64,000 nt of DNA from BOG-933 sp037147415 (GTDB lineage: Bacteria; Pseudomonadota; Alphaproteobacteria; Azospirillales; Azospirillaceae), in the NCBI GenBank assembly GCA_037147415.1, contig JBAWVF010000002.1, forward strand, positions 1 through 64,000. The letters are read 5' to 3'. Position 1 is the first letter of the stretch, and the number at the start of each line of letters is the position of its first letter. Made by a program: the position numbers and the translations under genes. Below, piece after piece: positions 8,243 to 16,494 of the stretch. A model generated the notes under the pieces. It ran no database searches. It was given only the letters and a program-made list of their open reading frames with translations, and was not told where the DNA came from.

Positions 8243-9208
8243 ATGAGATACAAAAATTGCGTCAGATGCTCAAAATACATCGGCTGGGGCGGGTTGGTCG
8301 TCAACTTTGTTTTGATGTTGATGAACTTGTTCATCGGTCTGGTGGCCGGCTCTCAGGCGCTGGTTGTCGGCTCGATGTACTCGCTAAAGGACATGGCAAC
8401 GTCTATCTTTGTCATTGTCGGCGTAACGGTCGGTCGCAAACCGCTCGACCGCGAACACCCCTATGGACATGGCAAGATCGAATTCCTGATGTCGCTTGTT
8501 TTCGGCATCGTTTTATTATTTCTGGCCGTTTTCTTACTGTATCACGCAATTGATACATTACTGCATGCCGAACGCAACGTGGCGCCACGCTTAATTGCGG
8601 TCTGGGCGGCGTTTGTCTCTGTTTTGGCCTATGCCTATACCTTTTATTATGCAAGCTGCGTCGCGATCGAAAGCAACAGCCCCATTGTCCGAATGATGGC
8701 GCGCCACCACCATTCAGACGCAGTGGCGGCCGGAATAGCCGGACTCGGTATTATTTGCGCCCATTTATTCGATTTGCCTTGGGTTGATACTATCGTCGCA
8801 TTTTTTGAGGCGCTGGACTTGACTTTGCTTGGCGTTAAAGTGTTTTGGGATTCATGTAAGGGTTTACTCGATCGTAGTCTCGACCCTGGAATTCGCACCA
8901 CGATTCGCAAAATTGCCGCCGATACCGATGGGGTCAGAGAAGTTAAAGCCTTAAAAACCCGATTGACCGGCCATCAAATCTGGTCGGACTTGATCATCGG
9001 TGTCGATGCTGACCTGACGGTTGATCAAGCTCATGAAATTTGCGAACGGGTTAAAGCGCGTATTGCCGAACGGTTGCGCCATGTCGGTTCTTTAAGTGTC
9101 GACGCCGAGATCTGCGAAAGCGAAATCGAGAAAAATCGTGAAGTAACGGCTCGGTGGCGGGCAAGCAATAAAGCGGGCGATGAAGCCGTCGCAATGGTGA
9201 AACCATGA
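8243..9208 (+). CDS. mamM: MamM, cation diffusion facilitator iron transporter
   Basis: CDF-family transporter of 321 residues that carries iron into the magnetosome lumen and stabilises MamB in magnetospirilla. Six membrane helices occupy ~12-190 and a cytoplasmic C-terminal domain ~210-295. The transmembrane metal site is visible as Y46 and D50 (MYSLKD) and H155 and D159 (RHHHSD), the same residues and numbering as MamM of Magnetospirillum. The N-terminal CVRCSKYIGW and the HPYGHGK loop are also typical. Start is ATG 8243, preceded by a TTG at 8240. Its stop overlaps the mamO start by four bases (ATGA), implying coupled translation. No mamB is present in this window, so its usual partner must lie elsewhere. 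Confidence 0.93.
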   Translation: MRYKNCVRCSKYIGWGGLVVNFVLMLMNLFIGLVAGSQALVVGSMYSLKDMATSIFVIVGVTVGRKPLDREHPYGHGKIEFLMSLVFGIVLLFLAVFLLYHAIDTLLHAERNVAPRLIAVWAAFVSVLAYAYTFYYASCVAIESNSPIVRMMARHHHSDAVAAGIAGLGIICAHLFDLPWVDTIVAFFEALDLTLLGVKVFWDSCKGLLDRSLDPGIRTTIRKIAADTDGVREVKALKTRLTGHQIWSDLIIGVDADLTVDQAHEICERVKARIAERLRHVGSLSVDAEICESEIEKNREVTARWRASNKAGDEAVAMVKP

Positions 9209-11178
9209 GTAAGGAGCCAATCGGAGTGGAAGCGGACAACGCAATCGTTTTCTGTACCCGGCCATGGCGCATCATGGGGGCGGCCGTGGCGGGTTTGGTT
9301 GCCATAACCATGGTTTGGGGCGTGGTCATTCTTACTACTTATAGCAATGACGATCGGTTCGGTAACGATAAAACCTTATCAGTTACTGAATTTATGAGCC
9401 GCAATGTTGCGTTGCCCGGTTCTTTTAATCTACCCGATGTCATTGCACCTGCGGTGGTTGCGATCGACGGAGGCAAGATTAACGGTGGTGTCGTTGCATC
9501 CGGCGCAATAGTCGGTGCAAATGGTTATGTTCTGACGACCCTTCATTCAATCGAGGGTTTGTCTGAGATTACGGTTCATGTCCGTACCAAGACCGGTATT
9601 CAGAATTTCACGGCGCAGGTGGTTAAAAAGGCCCCGCTTCATGATCTTGTATTACTGAAAATTCAGTCGCCGGGCAGCTTTCTTTACTTGTCGCTCGCAG
9701 ATACCGTGACAAAGCCGATTGGCACCGTCTATGCCTTTGGACAAGGAACACAAGGCAATCTCGTGGTTCGACAGGGCGGAGTTTCTAATCAATCGGTACC
9801 TTTGGCAATCGAGGCACTCCAAATCTCGCATCTTCGCTCAACCGATGCGGTTTATACTTGGGAGCAAAATGGTGGTCCGGTCGTTAATGGTGATGGCGCT
9901 ATCGTTGGAGTTACAATAGCGGTCCGCGATGCCGCCGGTGGGGTGCGTGGTTATGTTGTTCCGGCTGATGTTATCATGTCGCATTTCCGAGACGTGCTTA
10001 ACTTCAAGACTGTCACGCCGTCAACACCCGCTTCGGTTGCGCCGGCTGCTGCGATTACGACTGAGTCCGGCGCACCCCGTATGGTTGCGGCGGGCTTGAC
10101 GCCAGCTCCTGCGTTCGGGGCCGGTCCATTATCGGCCGGCACGATTACCGGCGGTTCGGGCGCCTGGTGGATTAAGGCGGCCAATCAAGTTGGGGCCGGA
10201 GCGGCACAACCGACAGGTTATACCGCTCCACCCGGTGGAGCACCTGTCGCAAGCGGAGTGTCGGCCGATGTTGAGCATCTGCTCGGCCTTCGCATTGCCG
10301 GTTTTGCCGTTGAAGATTTGATCGGCCTTACCATTCTGGCCCTGGTCAAGGGCGTTATCGGCGGCATGATGACTATGGGCGGCGGCGTTTTTCTGGTCGC
10401 CGGCATGATGATGTTTTTCGGATACGGATTATTTCTGATCCGTCCGGTTGCCTATCTTACCAATATTTTCGTTTATAGTGCTTCTTCACTTCGTCACCAT
10501 CGCAATGGCTTGGTGATGTGGGATGAAGTCAAAACAATGGCGCCTTGGGCGATCATCGGTGTTATTATCGGTTATTTTATCGGCAATGCGATAAGTGATC
10601 GGGTCATTGAAGTTCTCCTTGCAATCTTTGCTGTAATGATTTCAATAAAAGCCGCTCATGAAGTTTGGTTTAATGAGAGCGATGACATTCTTTTAACCCG
10701 GAACGGTGATAGTGGCACTGATGATGATGACCTATCGGTGTCTCACGAGAGCGTCGAGGATGAGCTTCCGCCAGCGGTTCGGCAAGCCAACCCGTTCAGC
10801 GCCTTGACTAAGCCGGCATTGCTGGCTTTACCCATGGGTATTATCAGTGGCATTCTTGGCATAACCGGCGGTGTTATTGAAGTTCCGTTGCAGCATTATA
10901 TCGGAAAGGTTCCGCTTAAAAATGCCATTGCCAACAGTGCAGTGTTGGTTTTCTTTGCTTCTCTTACCGGAACCTTGTTAGCATTCATTCATGGCACTGC
11001 AACTGGAATTATTGACTGGCAAACCCCGTTGACACTTGCCGCAATTCTTATTCCGGCATCATTCGTCGGCGGTATTGCCGGAGCACACCTGACTAAATTG
11101 GCACCGAAACCTGCATTGAAAGTTGTGTTTTCAGTTTTGATGATGGCTGTTGCTATTCGTATGTTTATCGGGCATTAA
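9205..11178 (+). CDS. mamO: MamO, pseudoprotease-TauE membrane protein
   Basis: Protein of 657 residues required for magnetite nucleation. After one membrane helix (~25-45) comes a trypsin-like domain (~75-265) with H114 (LTTLHSIEG) and D147 (PLHDLVLL), but the nucleophile position of the GNSGGP motif reads QNGGPVV, placing Asn (N222) where serine would be. The adjacent di-histidine metal site known from Magnetospirillum MamO (H148/H263) appears as H146 and H260. The C-terminal half (~315-657) is a TauE/SafE-like multi-helix region. It overlaps mamM by ATGA. In magnetospirilla mamN lies between mamM and mamO and mamP-A-Q-R-B follow; none of these is here. Confidence 0.9.
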   Translation: MSKEPIGVEADNAIVFCTRPWRIMGAAVAGLVAITMVWGVVILTTYSNDDRFGNDKTLSVTEFMSRNVALPGSFNLPDVIAPAVVAIDGGKINGGVVASGAIVGANGYVLTTLHSIEGLSEITVHVRTKTGIQNFTAQVVKKAPLHDLVLLKIQSPGSFLYLSLADTVTKPIGTVYAFGQGTQGNLVVRQGGVSNQSVPLAIEALQISHLRSTDAVYTWEQNGGPVVNGDGAIVGVTIAVRDAAGGVRGYVVPADVIMSHFRDVLNFKTVTPSTPASVAPAAAITTESGAPRMVAAGLTPAPAFGAGPLSAGTITGGSGAWWIKAANQVGAGAAQPTGYTAPPGGAPVASGVSADVEHLLGLRIAGFAVEDLIGLTILALVKGVIGGMMTMGGGVFLVAGMMMFFGYGLFLIRPVAYLTNIFVYSASSLRHHRNGLVMWDEVKTMAPWAIIGVIIGYFIGNAISDRVIEVLLAIFAVMISIKAAHEVWFNESDDILLTRNGDSGTDDDDLSVSHESVEDELPPAVRQANPFSALTKPALLALPMGIISGILGITGGVIEVPLQHYIGKVPLKNAIANSAVLVFFASLTGTLLAFIHGTATGIIDWQTPLTLAAILIPASFVGGIAGAHLTKLAPKPALKVVFSVLMMAVAIRMFIGH

Positions 11179-11202
11179 GAAACTCCTTTTTCGGAGGACA
11201 TG

Positions 11203-12651
11203 ATGGCCATCACTTCCCCGTTGCTTAAAGAAGCCGAAATCATGGCGACGCTTGTGCGTCATCGCTATCACCTCAGAAATGACGCACGGGGACGGCGAGC
11301 CGATTTGTCCTTTACGGATTTAACCGGCCTTACACTTAAGGATCAAGAATTAAACGGGATAATCTTTAAAGGCGCCTGTCTCCACAAGGTTGATTTTTCA
11401 CACTGTGACTTGACCGGAGCCGATTTCTTCGGTGCCGATCTTGAAAGCGCTAACCTCACCGGCGCTAATCTTACCGGTGTTGATTTCCGAGGCGCTAACT
11501 TGCACCGGGCGGTTCTCTCAAATTGCAATCTGTCATCCGCTGATTTTCGAGCCGGCACAAATCAAGACAATAGAGCGTGCCTTACCGAAGCCAAACTTGA
11601 CCATTCCTTTCTTCAACAAGCCAACCTGACCGGGTGCGACATGTCGGGGGCTGATCTGGTCGATGCTGATCTTTCCGGCGCCGATTTAAGCCAGACCGTG
11701 CTCTTGGGCGCCGATCTGTCCGGAGCGTCCCTTAAAGCGGTAAAATTAGCCGATACTGTTTTGTCGATTTCTTGTTTAAGCCCGGCCCAATTGGGTGATC
11801 TCGGTTCTACCGAGGGCTTGGTTGAACCGAGTTACCTTAAGCTTGCTGATGACGTTGTTACAAGCAAACTTGAAGAACACGGCAAGTGGATAGTCACAGG
11901 CGGTGCTAAAGGGGCCCGTCTTAATCTTGAAGGCATTGATTTACGCAATTACATATTTTCAGTTCGCAGCTTGGCCGGTGGCCGTTTACGCCGATGTAAT
12001 CTTAGTGAAACCGATCTGCGTGAAATCGTACTTGATATGGTTGATTTTTCTTATTCTAATCTTCGAGAGGCGAATCTTGATAAGGCGTCGATGCGCGGCG
12101 TTAATTTACGGAGCGCTGATCTTTCAGGGGCAAAGCTTACCGCCGCGATGCTTGAGGCGATGCCGCTTGAACCGGGACGCACGTGGCCGGCGAATCTTGA
12201 TCAGGCCCGTTTGTGCAATGCCGATCTAACCGGCGCCTGTTTCGATAATGCAGTGATGACAAATACAGATTTAGTTAACTGCATTATTTCTGAAACTCGA
12301 TTCCGAAATGTCGATCTCAGCAAGGTCAAACGGAGTGGTAACGGCACTGAAAGACGGCGCGTGACCCGGTTCAGTGAGCCAACGCTTTACGTAAAGACCC
12401 CGCTGGGGGTCTTTACAACAATAAACTGGTCCTTTGGTGGCGTCTGTTTATCTTTCGATGAGACTGAGCGATTCCCTGTCGACACTGAAATTAAGGCCGC
12501 AATTGTGGCGAAGAAATTTCCGCCGCCGCGCCCGGTCTCTCTGACTGTAGTTAAAGATACCCCTGACAGCGGTAAAGTCTTAATGCGTTTCACTGCGGTT
12601 GATAACGACTTGCAAAAATACCTTGCCCAGATAAGCGGCGAACCGGCTTAA
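11203..12651 (+). CDS. Pentapeptide-repeat protein with C-terminal PilZ-like domain
   Basis: Protein of 482 residues. Residues ~30-200 and ~230-375 consist of A(D/N)LSG-type pentapeptide repeats, which fold as a right-handed quadrilateral beta helix. The last ~99 residues look like a PilZ domain: RRVTR at 385-389 fits RxxxR and NWSFGG at 408-413 fits (D/N)xSxxG, the two motifs that bind cyclic di-GMP. The start at ATG 11203 is 5 bases after GGAGG (ATG 11200 is in frame). It follows mamO by 24 bases and is probably in the same operon. Its N-terminal segment resembles the protein at 16.5-17.6 kb, which lacks PilZ. A role in second-messenger control of magnetosome function is inference. Confidence 0.75.
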   Translation: MAITSPLLKEAEIMATLVRHRYHLRNDARGRRADLSFTDLTGLTLKDQELNGIIFKGACLHKVDFSHCDLTGADFFGADLESANLTGANLTGVDFRGANLHRAVLSNCNLSSADFRAGTNQDNRACLTEAKLDHSFLQQANLTGCDMSGADLVDADLSGADLSQTVLLGADLSGASLKAVKLADTVLSISCLSPAQLGDLGSTEGLVEPSYLKLADDVVTSKLEEHGKWIVTGGAKGARLNLEGIDLRNYIFSVRSLAGGRLRRCNLSETDLREIVLDMVDFSYSNLREANLDKASMRGVNLRSADLSGAKLTAAMLEAMPLEPGRTWPANLDQARLCNADLTGACFDNAVMTNTDLVNCIISETRFRNVDLSKVKRSGNGTERRRVTRFSEPTLYVKTPLGVFTTINWSFGGVCLSFDETERFPVDTEIKAAIVAKKFPPPRPVSLTVVKDTPDSGKVLMRFTAVDNDLQKYLAQISGEPA

Positions 12652-12717
12652 GAACAAGGCCGAATCATGCTATAGTTTGTGAGAAGTCGCAAAGTTGCCG
12701 GCGCGGAGAGTGCTCAA

Positions 12718-13317
12718 ATGATAACCGATAAAGAAATTGACAATATGCTTTCCGGGATACGCGACTATCAGCATATCCAGACGACACCCGCTGCACCCAA
12801 GGAACTCGCTCCTGTGCCAGAGACTAAACCGGAAGCGGCTATTGAAGCAAACCAGGAAGATAGCACTGAACCCCTTCAGTCCGTAACGACACTGGCAGCT
12901 GAAGGCGCGTCGGAAGAGGAAGTAATCGTCGAGTCTGCTTCTGAAGCCATGCCCGAACACCATCTCGACAGCGTCGATATGCCGAAACCGCAGCCTGAAC
13001 TTGTGCCCGAGCCAATTGCGGTTCCTCATTCGCTGCCTGAGCCGGTTACCCTCACCAAAGCCAGAGAAGCGATTCGCCGTCCACCACTGCCACAACTGAG
13101 CCTTTACGATTGTTTTGTCAAAAAACAAACGCCGCCGCCCATCCGGCGCCCCACGGTTTCCGACGAGGTACATTCTTCAGCCGATTCAACAACACAGGAA
13201 GATGCACGGCTGGTTCGTCCGGAATCGCTGGCGATCAGCCCCGCCCAATCCGTGGCGGCACTGGAAAACTGGCTTTCGGCCGAGCCACGGCGCAAACCCT
13301 TTGGAAAGCGGTCGTGA
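12718..13317 (+). CDS. Acidic proline-rich protein, possibly MamJ-like
   Basis: Protein of 199 residues, rich in Glu, Pro and Ala, without membrane helix or known domain; it is probably disordered over most of its length. A short ordered start (MITDKEIDNMLSGIRDY) and a C-terminal AALENWLSAEP are the only non-repetitive parts. Its composition resembles the MamJ-like protein at 5.4 kb, and LENWLSAEP weakly recalls the Trp motifs there. ATG 12718 follows CGGAGAG; a GTG at 12679 would add 13 codons. It lies 66 bases after the pentapeptide/PilZ gene and is probably the last gene of the operon, because the next gene runs the other way. Function unknown. Confidence 0.6.
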   Translation: MITDKEIDNMLSGIRDYQHIQTTPAAPKELAPVPETKPEAAIEANQEDSTEPLQSVTTLAAEGASEEEVIVESASEAMPEHHLDSVDMPKPQPELVPEPIAVPHSLPEPVTLTKAREAIRRPPLPQLSLYDCFVKKQTPPPIRRPTVSDEVHSSADSTTQEDARLVRPESLAISPAQSVAALENWLSAEPRRKPFGKRS

Positions 13318-13320
13318 ACT

Positions 13321-14274
13321 CTACATGTGCCCGACAATGTCGGGAATTGAATCTTCGTGCATCACAGTTTCAAAAGCTGGCGCGGGCAGATATGTATATG
13401 ACAGAAGTATCCCATTTTCACGGTCTTCGTCGAAAATAGGCTCCCGCTTCGACCAAACATTTTCAGCAATTTTTGAGGTGTTGACCTTAAAAACAATGAT
13501 CGGCATGAACCCGATAAGTCGGAGAATATTGGTCGAGACATCGTCGCTGTCGCTGTAGCTGACCGATGAGTCGAACATATTCTTGGCGATCAGGCGTATA
13601 TGCTCAAGATTGAAGGTTTTGAATAAAACGTCATATTCGGCAACCCGCCGCCCCACCCCCGGCTCAACCGAGGTGGCAGGTAGCAGACCTTTTTTCATAA
13701 TATCAGCCTTATTCCAAGATGCTGCAAAATAATAAAGCGATGCCGGCGGCTCACGAACCATTTTGTCACTGTTAAAACGGCGAAAGAAAACAGTAACACT
13801 CTGATCCGGCATGGTAAAACTTTCGACAAACCAGCCATACTCATTGACAATCGTATTCAACTCATTCAAAAAGTTTTCATGATCAAACATCAATGATTGG
13901 CCGACCACGGCCTCCCAATGCCGCATAAACATGGTTAGATTCAAGCGTTCATCATTATAAGTAAAATTACAATAACTCTTCTGGTACATCTGCTGCCATT
14001 GAACAAAGCTCATCGGCTGCCAATTATCTCTATCGGCCTCATAGGCCTCATTAATCAGGGCTCTTTGAGATATCAGATCAACCAGAATCTGTTTCAGATC
14101 ACGGCCTTCCAACGGGCGGCAATTCTCACGGGGGTGAGACAGCCGCTTGTTAAAGCCAAACACAGTGCGCAGGCCTTGCGACACCGTGACAAGATGCTTG
14201 CGCCCGATTGCCCCCAGCCCACCGGGGGAAAGGTTGAAAAAGCGGGAATGGCTGTTCGGATCAGGTTCATTCAT
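13321..14274 (-). CDS. Hypothetical protein, possible ADP-ribosyl/RNA phosphotransferase-like fold
   Basis: Protein of 317 residues without membrane helices or signal peptide. The C-terminal half has a layout that recalls ADP-ribosyltransferase/KptA-like folds: LYYFAAS followed by KADIMKKGLLPATS, then a run ending in PIIVFKVN. This is only a pattern impression, with no confirmed catalytic residues. The N-terminal half (to ~150) is Trp/Tyr-rich and unrecognised. It is convergent with the gene ending at 13317, only 3 bases away, and its start at 14274 is divergent from the Sel1 gene. No clear ribosome binding site precedes the ATG. Function unknown. Confidence 0.55.
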   Translation of the reverse strand: MNEPDPNSHSRFFNLSPGGLGAIGRKHLVTVSQGLRTVFGFNKRLSHPRENCRPLEGRDLKQILVDLISQRALINEAYEADRDNWQPMSFVQWQQMYQKSYCNFTYNDERLNLTMFMRHWEAVVGQSLMFDHENFLNELNTIVNEYGWFVESFTMPDQSVTVFFRRFNSDKMVREPPASLYYFAASWNKADIMKKGLLPATSVEPGVGRRVAEYDVLFKTFNLEHIRLIAKNMFDSSVSYSDSDDVSTNILRLIGFMPIIVFKVNTSKIAENVWSKREPIFDEDRENGILLSYTYLPAPAFETVMHEDSIPDIVGHM

Positions 14275-14379
14275 TTCGGCATCAGAGGCTAAATTCGTGC
14301 CCCTAAACTATCATGATTGCCCCCCGGCTTCGAGGGAATTACTGTTCGAACGCAACCGGCCAGCAGGAGAAAGCCAGGG

Positions 14380-15207
14380 ATGACTAACAAAGATGAACGA
14401 CCGGGGCTTCTGCGCATTCCGGTCGAAAACACGTTTACCGGTCTGCTCGGCGTCATACGGGGAACCGCCCCCCGTTTTACCGCCTTACTCGCTGGTTCAG
14501 TTGGCAGTCTGCCCATGCCTGCGCTCCGATTAGCGGCAACACGCGGTGTTATCGCCGCACAACGCGAACTCGCAACCCGGCTCGCTACTGGAGATCGCAG
14601 CACGCCTGACCCGGTTGAAGCGTTCCAATGGTTCCGCCGAGGCGCGGATAAAGGTGACATCACCTGCCAATACGCTCTCGGTGTGATGTATGCCACCGGC
14701 CAGGGTGTTCCGGAAGGTAAGTTTCAAGCTTTTCTTTTGTATCAAAAAGCAGCAGACCGCGGCCACGCGGCCGCTCAATTCAATCTGGCAGTACTTTATG
14801 ATACCGGCAACGGCGTTGAGCGCGACCCGAAAAAGGCATTATACTGGTATAGTCATTCAGCTGCGCAAGGGTATGCCCGGGCTCTTTTCAATCTTGGCAT
14901 TTATTATGAAACCGGCGAAGCCGGGACCATAGACCCGGAACAGGCGCTTAATTGTTATCAGAAAGCGGCGGAACAGGGCTTCGCCGAAGCTCAACTCCGG
15001 TTGGGAGCGGCCTATCTTGACGGTAGCTTATGCCGACCCGCACCCTCGGAAGCATGGTTATTATTCAGCTTAGCCGCGCTTAGCCTGGCTTCCGGAGACT
15101 TGTATGACCAAGCCGAACTGGGTCGAGACGCGGCACTACAACAAATGACCCTGGCCGAAATTGAAGCCGCGCGTCGGCGTTTTCGAAGCATCACCGCGAA
15201 CTTATAG
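14380..15207 (+). CDS. Sel1-repeat (TPR-like) protein
   Basis: Protein of 275 residues containing about four or five Sel1-like repeats from ~80 to ~250, each with the pattern A...LG.MY..G.GV....A..WY.KAA..G. Examples are ALGVMYATGQGV, NLAVLYDTGNGV and NLGIYYETGEAG. Sel1 repeats form an alpha solenoid used for protein-protein contact. The reading frame continues upstream to a TTG at 14317, but ATG 14380 after CAGGAGAAAGCCAGGG is the better start. No signal peptide is evident. In magnetospirilla a TPR protein (MamA) coats magnetosomes, but this protein has Sel1 and not MamA-type TPR repeats, so equivalence is not claimed. Confidence 0.75.
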   Translation: MTNKDERPGLLRIPVENTFTGLLGVIRGTAPRFTALLAGSVGSLPMPALRLAATRGVIAAQRELATRLATGDRSTPDPVEAFQWFRRGADKGDITCQYALGVMYATGQGVPEGKFQAFLLYQKAADRGHAAAQFNLAVLYDTGNGVERDPKKALYWYSHSAAQGYARALFNLGIYYETGEAGTIDPEQALNCYQKAAEQGFAEAQLRLGAAYLDGSLCRPAPSEAWLLFSLAALSLASGDLYDQAELGRDAALQQMTLAEIEAARRRFRSITANL

Positions 15208-15215
15208 GCGCGGCA

Positions 15216-15641
15216 TCAAATACTCTTTGAGACACCACTTTCGCTGTAATCCTGACTGGATTGTATCATGATCTTATTAAAGCCGCGGTGACGCCGTAAT
15301 GTGTCGGCCAGAACTTCTCGAACATAGGCATCATCAACGACCAGAACGGCCCGCATATTCCGATTCATGGCAAAACCGGTCAGACGAATCAGGCATTCGA
15401 TCGCCTGTTCATTAATAGAAATGCCTGTCACGAAAACCAGATTTTGAACGTCGATTAAACAAAATTCATGCGGGCCGCTGTCCATCGCGGCCAGAATGAC
15501 ATTTGTAATAAATGCGGAAGGCTCATCAATTACGCCCCCGATTATAACCTTTACCATGGTATTTTCATCGAAATGATGAAGTGTTACCGTACAGGTTAGC
15601 TGGCTTCCGGCATAAGCGACCCACAATTCATTAATCTTCAT
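15216..15641 (-). CDS. STAS-like protein, paralogue of the gene at 16.0 kb
   Basis: Protein of 141 residues with alternating beta strands and helices compatible with a STAS/SpoIIAA fold: a central strand CLIDVQNLVFVTGISINEQ corresponds to the strand-plus-switch segment of anti-sigma-factor antagonists. Its start MKINELWVAYAGSQLTCTV aligns with KKELWLAFSGDELTCTCVV of the neighbour at 16.0 kb, so the two arose by duplication. The phosphorylatable Ser/Thr usual in STAS switches lies in GIS or VTG here, not certain. AAGGAACG precedes the ATG on the minus strand. It ends 8 bases from the Sel1 gene, convergent. A REC-STAS protein at 38.3 kb may be functionally related. Confidence 0.55.
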   Translation of the reverse strand: MKINELWVAYAGSQLTCTVTLHHFDENTMVKVIIGGVIDEPSAFITNVILAAMDSGPHEFCLIDVQNLVFVTGISINEQAIECLIRLTGFAMNRNMRAVLVVDDAYVREVLADTLRRHRGFNKIMIQSSQDYSESGVSKSI

Positions 15642-15670
15642 ATCTGGGTCGTTCCTTTATCAATCCATCT

Positions 15671-15862
15671 TTAACGAGTTACAGGCAAAGGCTGCGTCAC
15701 CGGTGGGGTTAAATTAATAAAATTACCCTCGCTTGGCCAAATAAAATAGCATGCAATCAGTATTACAACCCAAAGTAAAATCAAGGCCGGCATATGATGG
15801 CTGCGCCTTTGGCGTGGTAACACGTCAGCAGAGGCCGGTTCGGCCTGACCATTCTCAGACAT
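15671..15862 (-). CDS. Small single-helix membrane protein
   Basis: Protein of 63 residues with a polar N-terminus (MSENGQAEPASAD), a basic stretch (PRQRRSHH) and one membrane helix (~28-44, LILLWVVILIACYFIW), then a short Pro/Thr-rich tail on the far side. The pattern suggests N-in topology. An upstream in-frame ATG at 15907 would add 15 residues; the start at 15862 is favoured by an AGGT about 9 bases upstream. It lies between two STAS-like paralogues on the same strand and is probably co-transcribed with them. Not recognised as a known magnetosome protein. Confidence 0.5.
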   Translation of the reverse strand: MSENGQAEPASADVLPRQRRSHHMPALILLWVVILIACYFIWPSEGNFINLTPPVTQPLPVTR

Positions 15863-16007
15863 CGTTATAATGACCTGTGTAGCAACATGGCGCGAGGCCG
15901 GAGGCATGGAATATTATACGACTCCACGCATCATAATCAATTTTATACGACAAAAAAACCTCGGAGTGACACGCTGACCCGGATCAGCCGACGCTGAGGC
16001 GACAAAG

Positions 16008-16448
16008 TTACAGTCGCGACCCGCTCCCAACCAGGCGATCCTTCGCCAGGGCTGTGGTGGGATTATCCGCAATTGTAACCGATTTATATTTCTTACCGGG
16101 CAAATCCTTCTTCAACACGTCCTTAACACAGCCATCCTCAAGCATAACGTGCAGGTTTTTCTCATTTTGAGAAAAGTAACATACGAATTTTAGCAATTGT
16201 TCAATTGCACAATCATTGACTGTTTGCCCCGAAAAAAAAACTAAGTTGCGCGCATTAAGAAATACGGTTTCATAAATGGAGTTTTCGATTACATCCATTA
16301 TCAGGTCGTAAACATAGAGACGAGCGGGCGTAAGCATACCGGCCAACTCAATTTCAATATAGCGGCCACCGGGCCCGTCATTAACGACACAGGTGCAAGT
16401 CAATTCGTCACCCGAAAATGCTAGCCACAACTCTTTTTTCTTTAACAT
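16008..16448 (-). CDS. STAS-like protein, paralogue of the gene at 15.2 kb
   Basis: Protein of 146 residues related to the protein at 15.2 kb: both start with (K/N)ELW(L/V)A(F/Y)(S/A)G and share the core strand TVFLNARNLVFFSGQTVND versus the equivalent of the other copy. The fold looks like STAS, that is a four-strand sheet with helices, used in partner-switching regulation. ATG 16448 is 8 bases after GGAG on the minus strand; a GTG at 16457 overlaps that site and is rejected. Transcribed with the pentapeptide gene upstream (46 bases away) and the small membrane protein downstream. Role unknown. Confidence 0.55.
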   Translation of the reverse strand: MLKKKELWLAFSGDELTCTCVVNDGPGGRYIEIELAGMLTPARLYVYDLIMDVIENSIYETVFLNARNLVFFSGQTVNDCAIEQLLKFVCYFSQNEKNLHVMLEDGCVKDVLKKDLPGKKYKSVTIADNPTTALAKDRLVGSGSRL

Positions 16449-16494
16449 GGTGACCACTCCGCAGCCGAATTCGCCGAACCATCCGACTTACGCT

